From the NCBI RefSeq assembly GCF_008271465.1, contig NZ_VMDU01000001.1, positions 558,001 through 622,000 of the forward strand: 64,000 bases of DNA, read 5' to 3'. Made by a program: the position numbers and the translations under genes. Each line of letters begins with the position of its first letter. The first letter of the stretch is position 1. Under the pieces are notes generated by a model. The model was given only the letters and a program-made list of their open reading frames with translations, did no database searches and was not told where the DNA came from. The DNA is from Tabrizicola flagellatus. GTDB taxonomy: Bacteria > Pseudomonadota > Alphaproteobacteria > Rhodobacterales > Rhodobacteraceae. Below are positions 44,835 to 52,531 of this stretch, in pieces.

Positions 44835-45542
44835 ATGCGACTTGGAATTGTCCAGTCCACCTCCACCCCTGCCGAAGTGGCGGCCGATGCGGCGGCAGCG
44901 GCGGGCTGGATTGCGATGGCCGCCGTTCGGGGCTGCGAGGCGGTGCTTTTCCCGGAGCTTTTCCTTGGCGGTTATAGCGTCGCCGGATGGCGGTCGCGGG
45001 CTATCGCCCCGGGAGATCCGCGTCTCGCGCCACTGCTGGAGGCAACCGCAGCAGGCGGGCCCGTGGCGCTGGTCGGCGCGACACTTGCCGAGAGCGGGGG
45101 GCCGGCCATCGCCACGCTGGTGATCCGCGACGGTGCCATCGCCGCAATCTACCGCAAGATGCACCTTCACCCGCCCGAGCGCGCCGTCTTTGTCGCCGGG
45201 ACCGAACCCTGCGTTCTCGAGATCGGCGGAATGCGGGTCGGGCTCGCCATCTGCGCCGACACCGGCGTTCCCGAGCATGCTTATGCTTGCGCGCATCTCG
45301 GTGTCCGACTCTACGTCGTCGGCGGCCTGTTCGGAACGGGTCAGGGCCAGCAGGAAATCGCCACGATCCTACCTACTCTAGCCCGGCGCACGCGGCTCTG
45401 GGTCGCGCTTTCTAACCACGTCGGTCCTGCCGATGCATGGATCGGCTGCGGCCGATCGGCGGTCTGGACGCCCGACGGCCGGATCCACAGCGACATACCG
45501 TCAGTAGAACCGCAATTGCTCGTAGTGGAAATCGAGGAGTGA
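44835..45542 (+). CDS. Nitrilase-superfamily carbon-nitrogen hydrolase
   Basis: 235 residues with the full Glu-Lys-Cys triad: E41 (LFPELFLGGY), K108 (YRKMHLHPPE), C140 (GLAICADTGVPE). Somewhat shorter than most amidases of the family (about 260-280), the C-terminal region being compact. Hydrolyses a C-N bond in an amide or carbamoyl compound. GAGGAG stands 6 bases before ATG 44835, only 13 bases behind the reductase gene. Confidence 0.87.
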   Translation: MRLGIVQSTSTPAEVAADAAAAAGWIAMAAVRGCEAVLFPELFLGGYSVAGWRSRAIAPGDPRLAPLLEATAAGGPVALVGATLAESGGPAIATLVIRDGAIAAIYRKMHLHPPERAVFVAGTEPCVLEIGGMRVGLAICADTGVPEHAYACAHLGVRLYVVGGLFGTGQGQQEIATILPTLARRTRLWVALSNHVGPADAWIGCGRSAVWTPDGRIHSDIPSVEPQLLVVEIEE

Positions 45543-45546
45543 CACG

Positions 45547-46026
45547 ATGGGCGCGTTGACCCGCATTGAGATCGTCTTGGCGGACCACGCCATGGAGGCT
45601 GCCCTCCATGCTCTGTCCCTAAGGTCCAAGGCGCATTGGGGCTACGACGCCGAATTCATTGCGCTGGCAGCGCCACACCTGACCCTCAGACCCGAGTGGT
45701 ATGCCTCAGGGCGCGTTTTCGTCGCGCGGATCGACGGTCGGTTGGCAGGGGTCGGTGTGATCCTTCCGCCCGATGCGGACGGCAGGGCCGAACTCGCGCA
45801 TCTGTTCGTCGATCCGCCGTGGATGGCACAAGGAATAGGCCGAGCGATGGTCGCGCATGCGCTCGCCCGCGCAAGGGCCGAGGGTGCACGGCAGGTGAGC
45901 GTTGTCTCCGACCCCGGCGCTCGGCCCTTCTACGAACGGCTGGGCGCCCGTTTCCTGCGTGAAGAGGCGTCCGAGGCTATCCCGGGTCGGATGCTTCCGG
46001 TCCTGGTGTGGAAGGTGTCGCCATGA
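45547..46026 (+). CDS. GNAT-family N-acetyltransferase
   Basis: 159 residues. The core GNAT fold is clear: VFVARIDGRLAGVGVILPP, AELAHLFVDPPWMAQGIGRA (acetyl-CoA-binding motif A, consensus Q/R-x-x-G-x-G/A), and SVVSDPGARPFYERLGARFL (motif B). Acetylates an amine of unknown nature. GAGGAG precedes ATG 45547, 4 bases behind the nitrilase stop, and its end overlaps the next gene as ATGA. Confidence 0.87.
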   Translation: MGALTRIEIVLADHAMEAALHALSLRSKAHWGYDAEFIALAAPHLTLRPEWYASGRVFVARIDGRLAGVGVILPPDADGRAELAHLFVDPPWMAQGIGRAMVAHALARARAEGARQVSVVSDPGARPFYERLGARFLREEASEAIPGRMLPVLVWKVSP

Positions 46027-46508
46027 CGGGCGCGATGGAAGAGTCTCCGGACGTGATGCTTGCGCGGGCCCGCTCGGAACTGGGCCACGTTACGCAGGCC
46101 CATTCACGGCTCTTTGGCCTCGACCGGGCAGACCGGTCCACCGACCTGCAGGCCGGGCGGATTCACTTTTCTGCGGAGGGCTTTCCACCGGCAAGCGCGG
46201 CGATCCAGATCGTTGGCTCCCTGAACCCCGGGGACGGCACCTGGTTGTGGGGCTGGGATCATCCATCGGTGCCCGTTCGCTTGCGCGCTGCTGCCGAGAC
46301 TTGTCGACGCCATGGCGAAACTTGGGCACTGACGGATTGTCAATCCCGCAAGGTCGCCTGCACACCGGCCCGAGCCTGGGACCATACAGCGATCGCGCGA
46401 CGGGTTCACGGTCAGGACGGGGCGTTCTGCGCGGCAGCCGACGCGGACGTCTACCTGACCTATGGCACGGTGACCGTGGCGCCCGTAGCATTGGAGAGTG
46501 GCCCGTGA
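46023..46508 (+). CDS. DUF6882-like protein
   Basis: 161 residues. The central stretch AGRIHFSAEGFPPASAAIQI, VGSLNPGDGTWLWGWDHPSV and later TWALTDCQSRKVACTPARAW follow the DUF6882 pattern of small bacterial proteins with unknown function. No signal peptide or membrane helix. Fully embedded in the operon (ATGA at the start, GTGA at the end), so it is likely made in fixed ratio to its neighbours. Confidence 0.65.
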   Translation: MTGAMEESPDVMLARARSELGHVTQAHSRLFGLDRADRSTDLQAGRIHFSAEGFPPASAAIQIVGSLNPGDGTWLWGWDHPSVPVRLRAAAETCRRHGETWALTDCQSRKVACTPARAWDHTAIARRVHGQDGAFCAAADADVYLTYGTVTVAPVALESGP

Positions 46509-47452
46509 AGTGGGTCATCCGGCTTCTCTTGGCGGGCATCGCCGGCCTCGCCGCCTGGATCGCTGCGGGTATCGCCCTTGACCCGGATCCGCATCCGCCC
46601 TTGCGCATAGTGTCGCCGTCGCTCACGTCCCTGGCGCCCCGCGAAATCCGCTTCAGCTCGGGGGATCTGCGCCTCGCTGGAATGCTGTTTCTCCCCGAAG
46701 CGGGCACGCGGTCGGTGGCCGTCATCATCCACGGCAGCGGGGCCAGCGACCGACAGAGCCCTTGGTATCTTGCATTGACAGCGTTTCTGCTCGACGCAGG
46801 GCATGCGGTTCTGCTGCCCGACAAGCGCGGGTCCGAGAGCTCGGACGGCAACTGGCGCAACGCGTCCTTCGAGGACCTGGCTCAGGACGCCCTCGCCGCC
46901 ATCGAAGCCGCGCGCTTCGAGGTTCCGGGAGCGCCTGTCGGACTGATCGGCGTTTCCCAGGGCGGCTGGATCGCTCCCCTCGCTGCGATGAGGGCGTCCG
47001 ATCTGGCCTATGTGATCAACCTGTCAGGGGCGGCCGTCACCCCATCCGAGCAACTGACGTTCGAGGAGGTGAACACGCTGGCCGGTCTCGGCCTGCCGCG
47101 CCCGTTGGCAAGGTTGCTTGCCCCACTCACCGCCTGGCGGATCCGGACACTTGTCCAGCCGGAACTCTGGTCTCGGATTGCCGATTTCGATCCGGGACCA
47201 CACTGGGCGGGTCTGCGGATACCGGCGCTGATCGTGTGGGGGGCCGAGGATGAGCACGACAATCTGCCTGTCGCCGCGTCCGTGCAGCGCATCCGCGAGG
47301 TGGACAATCCGCTGATCGAGGTGCTCGTCATCCCCGGAGTCGGGCACGATCTGACGGACAGGAAGAGCGGTCGGCTGTCCGCCACGCTGGTTCGCAGCCT
47401 CGCGGAATTCCTGGCCCTCGCAGTTCCCGTCGATCGTGGACGCCATGACTGA
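46505..47452 (+). CDS. Membrane-anchored alpha/beta hydrolase
   Basis: 315 residues from GTG 46505. An N-terminal hydrophobic anchor (WVIRLLLAGIAGLAAWIAAG) is followed by a lysophospholipase/dienelactone-hydrolase-like fold: HGSGASDRQSPW, LLPDKRGSESSDG, nucleophile elbow GVSQGGW with Ser151, IVWGAEDEHDN (acid) and GVGHDL (His). The last gene of the overlapping operon; it may act at the outer face of the inner membrane on the same compound that the intracellular enzymes process. Confidence 0.82.
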   Translation: MKWVIRLLLAGIAGLAAWIAAGIALDPDPHPPLRIVSPSLTSLAPREIRFSSGDLRLAGMLFLPEAGTRSVAVIIHGSGASDRQSPWYLALTAFLLDAGHAVLLPDKRGSESSDGNWRNASFEDLAQDALAAIEAARFEVPGAPVGLIGVSQGGWIAPLAAMRASDLAYVINLSGAAVTPSEQLTFEEVNTLAGLGLPRPLARLLAPLTAWRIRTLVQPELWSRIADFDPGPHWAGLRIPALIVWGAEDEHDNLPVAASVQRIREVDNPLIEVLVIPGVGHDLTDRKSGRLSATLVRSLAEFLALAVPVDRGRHD

Positions 47453-47593
47453 CGACGGTTCTGGGTTTCGTGATGCAAACCGCAGAAACCAAGCCTTTAC
47501 GGCTCGGAGAGTTTGCCCTGCCAATGAGGGATTGCCGGCAGGGCAAGTCCGGAACGAACGGGACCACGCTGGCGGCCGGAACGGTTTTCGCAG

Positions 47594-48496
47594 TTACCCG
47601 TAACGGCGCAGCGGAAGCCTTATCTCCATGACCTGCTGCGCGACCGGGACACCAGAACTCGGGGGAGTAAGGTAGATTTCGTATGCTGGCTGCGGTTCTG
47701 GATCTTCACCACTCTCCGGCAGCCAGTGTCCGTAAAGCCAATCCCATGCACTGGAAATTCCGCTGTAGGCGCCCACATGCCGCAGCACAGCGTAGCGGCC
47801 TGCCGGAAGACGAAGCGTGTCGGCTCCTCGCGGAATTGTTGCCTCAGGGCCGAGTGCTATTGCAGCATGCGCCCGCTGTTGTGCTTCCGGCACTGAGCCG
47901 GGGCTGTCGTAGTACACGCAAATCTCGCCTTGCGCCCCCGCCATCGCCCCCGACTTCTCAAGAAGCTGTCGCAGCTTGGAGAAGGTCTCGGGCAATCTGG
48001 CATATGGTCCGAGGTGAAGCAGGGCCGCGGCGCTGACTTGTCCGATCTCTTTGATTTGTACGTCGTGCATATCGTCCATTCCTTTCTTGTGTGGCAGCAT
48101 AGGCTTTGGAACAATTCTGAGAGTCCTCCAGAACTCGGGTGGTTGTCCGAAAGCCACTCGGAAGGAACGGGAGAAAGCGTCGACATCCCGATATCCGGCC
48201 ATCGCAGCGATTTCCGGCAATCTGCGGTCTGTCAGAGCGACTAATGGAGCAGCGGCGTTCAATCGAAGCCGCTTGACTGTACCCGTGGGGGATTCCCCGA
48301 AATGCGCAGTCCACATACGGTGGAAATGAAAGCGTGACATGCACGCTGTCGTTGCAAGCTCGTCAAGAGAGTGATCTCCGGACAAGTCGGCGAGAATTCG
48401 CGCCATTACCCTTTCAAATCGCGCCAACAAACTGCGCCTCCATGATTCCTTCCCACCCGAGAATAGCGTGCCGCGCACTATGCTCGTCTTGCTCAA
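47594..48496 (-). CDS. AraC-family regulator with GyrI-like effector domain
   Basis: 300 residues. The N-terminal AraC double HTH (about 25-120: FERVMARILADLSGDHSLDE, MSRFHFHRMWTAHFGESPTG, IAAMAGYRDVDAFSRSFRVA) is followed by a GyrI/SOUL-like small-molecule domain (150-300: AGRYAVLRHVGAYSGISSAW, AYEIYLTPPSSGVPV). Relatives such as Rob and BmrR bind hydrophobic drugs. It faces the eight-gene operon tail to tail, 141 bases away, and is its natural candidate regulator. Confidence 0.88.
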   Translation of the reverse strand: MSKTSIVRGTLFSGGKESWRRSLLARFERVMARILADLSGDHSLDELATTACMSRFHFHRMWTAHFGESPTGTVKRLRLNAAAPLVALTDRRLPEIAAMAGYRDVDAFSRSFRVAFGQPPEFWRTLRIVPKPMLPHKKGMDDMHDVQIKEIGQVSAAALLHLGPYARLPETFSKLRQLLEKSGAMAGAQGEICVYYDSPGSVPEAQQRAHAAIALGPEATIPRGADTLRLPAGRYAVLRHVGAYSGISSAWDWLYGHWLPESGEDPEPQPAYEIYLTPPSSGVPVAQQVMEIRLPLRRYG

Positions 48497-48696
48497 CTTG
48501 GCTCTTCATTGAAGGGGTTTCCGTGGGCAGCCCGGCAGTTCTTGCTGTCCATTGGACAAAGCCGCTTACGTCACTGGCGCGGTACTTGTGGAGACCCTGA
48601 TTTTGCGGAGATGGGGTGGATGCCGCTCTCACCCTGACGGCATCGCGATGTGCCATACTCGTGGTGTCGAAGCACAAGCTGAAGGAGAGGGCATCC

Positions 48697-49728
48697 ATGG
48701 AAGAAGTTAGCATCATCGGGGTCGATCTGGCAAAGAACGTGTTCCAGCTGCACGGGGCGGCGGCGGACGGGGCGATCGTGTTCCGCAAGAAGCTGTCGCG
48801 CCTTCAGTTTGCACGGTTCATGGCGGATCATCCTGCCTGCGAGGTGGCGATGGAGGCGTGTCCCAGCGCGCACTATTGGGCGCGGGAATTGTCCGCCTAC
48901 GGGCACAGCGTCCGGCTGATTGCGCCGCATTACGTCAAGCCGTTCATCAAGCGTCAGAAAAACGACGCCGCCGACGCGGAAGCAATTGCGGAGGCGGCCA
49001 CGCGTCCGACCATGCGGTTCGTCGAACCCAAGACCGAAGACCAGCAGGCCCGGGCGGTGGCGTTTCGCGCCCGCGAGCAGATCGTGAAGCAGCGGACCGA
49101 GGCGATCAATGCCCTGCGCGCGCACCGCTATGAATTCGGGCACGTCGCGCCGGAAGGGGTGGGATATATCCCGCGGCTGGCGAAGGTGGTCGATGATCCG
49201 GGTTCGGGCCTGCCTGACCTGGCGCGAGACATCTGCCGCATGGTTCTGGAACAGATCGACCTGTTGACGTCCCGCCTCACCGCAGTTTCGTCAAAGCTCG
49301 CCGCCGCGTCCAGGGCGGCCGCCATGCCCCGGCAGTTACAGACCATGCCGGGTGTCGGTCCGATCACCGCGCTCGCGGTCGAAACCTTCGCGCCGCCGAT
49401 GGAGCAGTTCCGGCGCGGGCGCGATTTCGCCGCCTGGCTCGGGTTGGTACCGCGGCAACATTCTTCTGGCGGAAAACAGAGGCTGGGGAAAACATCGAAG
49501 ATGGGGCAGCGGGACATCCGGCGACTGCTTGTCACCGGCGCGATGGCGGTGGTCCGCTGGGCCCTGCGCCGTGGCGCACCGCAAAATCCTTGGCTTGAGC
49601 GCATGCTGGAACGCAAGCCGCCGATGGTCGCGGCCTTCGCACTGGCCAACAAGATGGCGCGCAGGATCTGGGCGATGCTCACGCGCGGCGAGGACTATCG
49701 CGATCCGGTGATCGCCAGCGCTGCCTGA
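48697..49728 (+). CDS. IS110/IS1111 transposase
   Basis: 343 residues from ATG 48697 (GGAGAGG upstream). The N-terminal RuvC-like DEDD domain shows D10 (IIGVDLAKNVFQLHG), E53 (AMEACPSAHYW), D90 and D93 (RQKNDAADAEAIAEA). The C-terminal Transposase_20 domain shows MPGVGPITALAVETF and the catalytic-Ser region RQHSSGGKQRLGKTSKMG. It looks intact. The enzyme family recombines without conventional transposition and is guided by an RNA encoded in the element's non-coding end. Confidence 0.93.
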   Translation: MEEVSIIGVDLAKNVFQLHGAAADGAIVFRKKLSRLQFARFMADHPACEVAMEACPSAHYWARELSAYGHSVRLIAPHYVKPFIKRQKNDAADAEAIAEAATRPTMRFVEPKTEDQQARAVAFRAREQIVKQRTEAINALRAHRYEFGHVAPEGVGYIPRLAKVVDDPGSGLPDLARDICRMVLEQIDLLTSRLTAVSSKLAAASRAAAMPRQLQTMPGVGPITALAVETFAPPMEQFRRGRDFAAWLGLVPRQHSSGGKQRLGKTSKMGQRDIRRLLVTGAMAVVRWALRRGAPQNPWLERMLERKPPMVAAFALANKMARRIWAMLTRGEDYRDPVIASAA

Positions 49729-49976
49729 TCCGGCAGCAAAACGCGAAAACCGGACCGCAGAGTTGTGAGGAAGGCATGAACCGAATGGGCAAATGATCGA
49801 CATGATCCGGGTTGGGCAATCCAGAAACCTTCTCAGAGCCTCGAGCTCGCTGTTGGAGATTTGGCCCCGGTCCGCGCATCACCATCCCGGCCAGCGGCAT
49901 CTATCAGGCCGCGCTAACAGGCCTGACAAGAGTCCGCACTCGATCACGTGTCTAAGGTTCAGAAATTCCTTGCAAA
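49729..49976 (+). ncRNA. Candidate guide (bridge/seek) RNA region of the IS1111 element
   Basis: 248 non-coding bases between transposase stop and right inverted repeat. In IS1111-group elements the guide RNA is encoded at this side. I see GC-rich self-complementary segments (for example around AGCCTCGAGCTCGCT at 49839 and the GGCCTGA/AGGCC elements at 49905-49925) but could not fold the region. Presence and limits of the RNA are inference. Confidence 0.4.
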
Positions 49977-50023
49977 TGAGAGCGGCATCCACAAGAGAAG
50001 GTTCGACGTCAGGCCCATCCCCT

Positions 50024-50167
50024 CCGCCACTTGCCCTAGCGAAAGCGTTCTCCCGATCCGGCCGCGGCCGGATTTTCTCGTTGTTTTCGAGGGTTATGCA
50101 GGACTGGCTGAGCACTGGCCCCTGCGCCAGGAGGCCCGGAAGCCGTCTCTCAGGGCCGATATTCTCC
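50024..50167 (+). repeat. att-like repeat copy B
   Basis: About 85% identical to 28076-28219 without gaps. It begins CCGCCACTTGCC; the bases before it (GGTTCGA at 50000-50006, then CCCATCCCCTCCG) resemble the T-arm and acceptor end of a tRNA-Ser different from the one at 27992. A terminator-like hairpin ATCCGGCC/GGCCGGAT (50056-50063, 50066-50073) followed by TTT is preserved. No complete tRNA can be built here; the IS ends directly upstream. From 49998 to 50355 there is no gene. Confidence 0.82.
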
Positions 50168-50171
50168 ACAC

Positions 50172-50275
50172 CTGTTGACTGGACGCGCAAAGGTTCAGTT
50201 CACGCAACCTGTTGAAATCGAATGGTTTCGGTCGATGAAAAGCTGTTGACTTCGACGACAGGGGCTACCTGTCGA
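50172..50275 (+). repeat. Four direct repeats CTGT(T/C)GA behind att copy B
   Basis: CTGTTGA starts at 50172, 50209 and 50243, and CTGTCGA at 50269, all in the same orientation and mostly preceded by A/G-C or AC-C. Spacing is 37, 34 and 26 bases. They fill the gap between att copy B and vsr and could be integrase arm sites or regulatory boxes. Confidence 0.4.
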
Positions 50276-50355
50276 GATGGAACGAATATCGAACCTTCGC
50301 CAATGAGGCGAGGCGTTCGGAAGATCAGCCCGGGTTGCTTTCAGCACTACTCCAG

Positions 50356-50823
50356 TCATTCCGTGTGGCGAATGTCGCCTTCGCCGATCTCGATACTGGG
50401 CGCGCCAGTTGCCAGCCATGAGACCAGCGCAGAGCAGGTCGCAGTGACCTGGTTCGGCTTTCGCAACGCGCATTCCCATACTGTCGCCACGCGCCACCCA
50501 TCTGCAATCAGCGCCTCGCATGCCGCACGATCGCGCCTGACATTCGCGGCGAACTTCTCTGCCCAGAACTCGGGGCGGGTCGCGGGCGTGGTCGCGTAAC
50601 GGCAGCCTTCGTGACGGTGCCAGAAGCAGCCATGCACGAAGATGACGGCCCGGTGCTTCGCGAGGATCATATCCGGCCGACCGGGGACACCCTTTCCATG
50701 CAGCCGATACCGGAAGCCGCGCGCGTGCAAGGCGCGCCTCAGCACCATTTCCGGCTTCGTATCCTTGCCCCGTATCCCGGACATCATCCGCGAGCGGGTC
50801 TGTCTGTCGACGATGTCCGCCAT
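50356..50823 (-). CDS. vsr: Very-short-patch repair endonuclease Vsr
   Basis: 155 residues from ATG 50823 (MADIVDRQTRSRMMSGIRGK); upstream codons to 50997 are antisense of the methyltransferase gene. Vsr nicks DNA at T:G mismatches that arise by deamination of 5-methylcytosine. Visible features are the metal-binding Asp51 (PGRPDMIL), the aromatic/His block HGCFWHRHEGC (64-74) with zinc ligands, and WECAL (116-120). Divergent from the C5-methyltransferase gene, the usual partner. Confidence 0.95.
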   Translation of the reverse strand: MADIVDRQTRSRMMSGIRGKDTKPEMVLRRALHARGFRYRLHGKGVPGRPDMILAKHRAVIFVHGCFWHRHEGCRYATTPATRPEFWAEKFAANVRRDRAACEALIADGWRVATVWECALRKPNQVTATCSALVSWLATGAPSIEIGEGDIRHTE

Positions 50824-50890
50824 TTGCCTCCTGGCCTCTGCGTCCGGACCTGGTATACAGCTTGTAATCCGAATTCGAGAGGCCCCTGAT
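50824..50890. promoter_or_regulatory. Divergent vsr/dcm control region
   Basis: Only 67 bases separate vsr from the proposed methyltransferase start. A TATACA box (50854-50859, in CTGGTATACAGCTTG) and TAATCC nearby are the only AT-rich elements, and GAGAGG (50877-50882) precedes the TTG start. Promoter boxes cannot be fixed with confidence. Confidence 0.35.
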
Positions 50891-52531
50891 TTGCCAGCCA
50901 CTTTCGGCATCGTCGATCTGTTTGCCGGCCCTGGCGGGCTGGGCGAGGGCTTTTCGTCCCTCGATGTCGGCGGCCACGCGCCGTTCCGGATCGGCATCTC
51001 GGTCGAGAAGGAGGCCTCGGCGCATCGTACGCTGACGTTGCGCGCCTTTCTGCGGGCGTATCAGGCGCGTCTCGGGGCGTTGCCGAAGGCCTTCATCGAC
51101 TTCCACGCCGGACTGATCCCGGAGCCCGACTGGAGCGAGGTGGATGCGGCGGCGTGGCAGCATGCGACGGCGGAGGCGCAATGCCTCGAACTCGGGACGG
51201 AGCCGGCTGCCGCCGCCATCGATCATGCCATCGGTGCGCTGCGCCGGGATTTCGACGACACCATCCTGATCGGCGGCCCGCCCTGCCAGGCCTATTCGCT
51301 TGTCGGGCGCGCTCGGGCGAAGGGGAAGGTCGGATACGTCCCCGAGGAGGACGAGAGGCACTATCTCTTCCGCGAGTACATCCGCGTGCTCGACCGCCTG
51401 CGCCCCGTCGCCTTCGTCATGGAAAACGTCAAGGGCATGCTGTCCTCGACGGTCGAAAGCCGCCTCGTCTTCGAGATGCTGATGGAAGACCTCGCCTCGC
51501 TCGGCACCGGGCGGGGGCATCACTACGAGATGCGGGCGATCCGGGTGGCGGACGGCAGGGCCAGTCTGCAGGAGGCCGCACAGTCTTCGGATTTCATCGT
51601 CCGCGCCGAGGAATGGGGGGTGCCGCAGCGGCGTCACCGGGTGATCATCGTCGGCATCCGCTCAGATCTGGCGGACAGGGCCACCGGGACGAGTGTACCG
51701 GTTTCCGGGGTGACACGGACTGTCGATGACGCCATCGGCATGATGCCGGACCTGCGCAGCGGCCTGAGCCGAGGTCGCGATGACCCGGCGAGCTGGCGGC
51801 GAGAGGTCGTCGAGGCCGCCCGGTTGCTGGCAGGCATCCACCGGGGCAAGGAAGACGGGCCGCTGCGCGACGCCTTTTTCGCCGTTGCGACGGGCCTGAA
51901 GGATGGACAGCTGGCACCCCGTCTATCGGCATGGCGCCCCGAGGGCTACGGCACGTCGAACGACGAACTCCTCGCCTGGCTGGAGCGCCCTGCGTTGCGC
52001 GGTTTCGCCCAGCACGAGACACGCGGGCACATGCCCTCGGACCTCGGGCGCTATCTGTTCGCAGCCGTCTTCAGCGCGGTACGCGGTTACAGCCCCAAGG
52101 CCGCCGATTTCCCGCTGTCGCTCAGCCCCGACCACCGCAACTGGCACAGCGGCGTCTTCAACGACCGCTTCCGGGTCCAGCTCGCCGGCGAGCCATCGAC
52201 CACGGTCACGAGCCACATATCGAAGGACGGCCACTACTTCATCCACCCCGATCCCATGCAGTGCCGCAGCCTGACCGTGCGCGAGGCGGCGCGCCTGCAG
52301 ACCTTCCCGGACGACTACCTGTTCCTCGGGAACCGGACGCAGCAGTACGTGCAGGTTGGCAATGCAGTGCCGCCCTACCTCGCCCGCCAGATCGCCCAGC
52401 TTCTCTTGCGCGGCCTTTCCGGACCGCCGTCTTGCGAACCGCCAGGGACCGAAGCCTCCGAAATGGCTGCTCGCAGACGCGAGATTTCTTCGGCCAGGAC
52501 GCCCGCGTCCGAGAGCTTGCCGAGGAGATAG
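50891..52531 (+). CDS. C5-cytosine-specific DNA methyltransferase
   Basis: 546 residues from TTG 50891, which gives a standard beginning (ATFGIVDLFAGPGGLGEGF) with GAGAGG 8 bases upstream; ATG 50813 is an alternative that would overlap vsr. Motif I FAGPGG (11-16), motif IV with catalytic Cys132 (IGGPPCQAYS), motif VI MENVKG (177-182), motif VIII QRRHRVIIVG, motif X VQVGNAVPPYLARQI. The spacer between I and IV is long (about 110 residues), as in methyltransferases of Z1-type loci. The last 50 codons run antisense to the next gene. Protects or marks DNA for the adjacent system. Confidence 0.92.
   Translation: MPATFGIVDLFAGPGGLGEGFSSLDVGGHAPFRIGISVEKEASAHRTLTLRAFLRAYQARLGALPKAFIDFHAGLIPEPDWSEVDAAAWQHATAEAQCLELGTEPAAAAIDHAIGALRRDFDDTILIGGPPCQAYSLVGRARAKGKVGYVPEEDERHYLFREYIRVLDRLRPVAFVMENVKGMLSSTVESRLVFEMLMEDLASLGTGRGHHYEMRAIRVADGRASLQEAAQSSDFIVRAEEWGVPQRRHRVIIVGIRSDLADRATGTSVPVSGVTRTVDDAIGMMPDLRSGLSRGRDDPASWRREVVEAARLLAGIHRGKEDGPLRDAFFAVATGLKDGQLAPRLSAWRPEGYGTSNDELLAWLERPALRGFAQHETRGHMPSDLGRYLFAAVFSAVRGYSPKAADFPLSLSPDHRNWHSGVFNDRFRVQLAGEPSTTVTSHISKDGHYFIHPDPMQCRSLTVREAARLQTFPDDYLFLGNRTQQYVQVGNAVPPYLARQIAQLLLRGLSGPPSCEPPGTEASEMAARRREISSARTPASESLPRR

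Larger units (their letters stand above)
48610..49997 (+). mobile_element. IS110-family element, IS1111 group
   Basis: The transposase gene is framed by a perfect 16-bp inverted repeat GTGGATGCCGCTCTCA (48616-48631) and its reverse complement (49977-49992), the subterminal repeats typical of the IS1111 group. The exact ends are set a few bases outside them by analogy and are approximate. The element is about 1.39 kb with only 65 nt between left repeat and transposase but about 250 nt of non-coding DNA behind it. The right end stands directly before the tRNA-like 3' end of repeat copy B. Confidence 0.82.

Noticed and set aside
49893-49901. AGCGGCATC as right inverted repeat of the IS
   Set aside because: Only 9 bp match the left side; the 16-bp perfect match at 49977-49992 is far better.
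50195-51637. 480-codon minus-strand frame covering vsr and part of the methyltransferase
   Set aside because: Not in the vsr frame and antisense to methyltransferase motifs I and IV.
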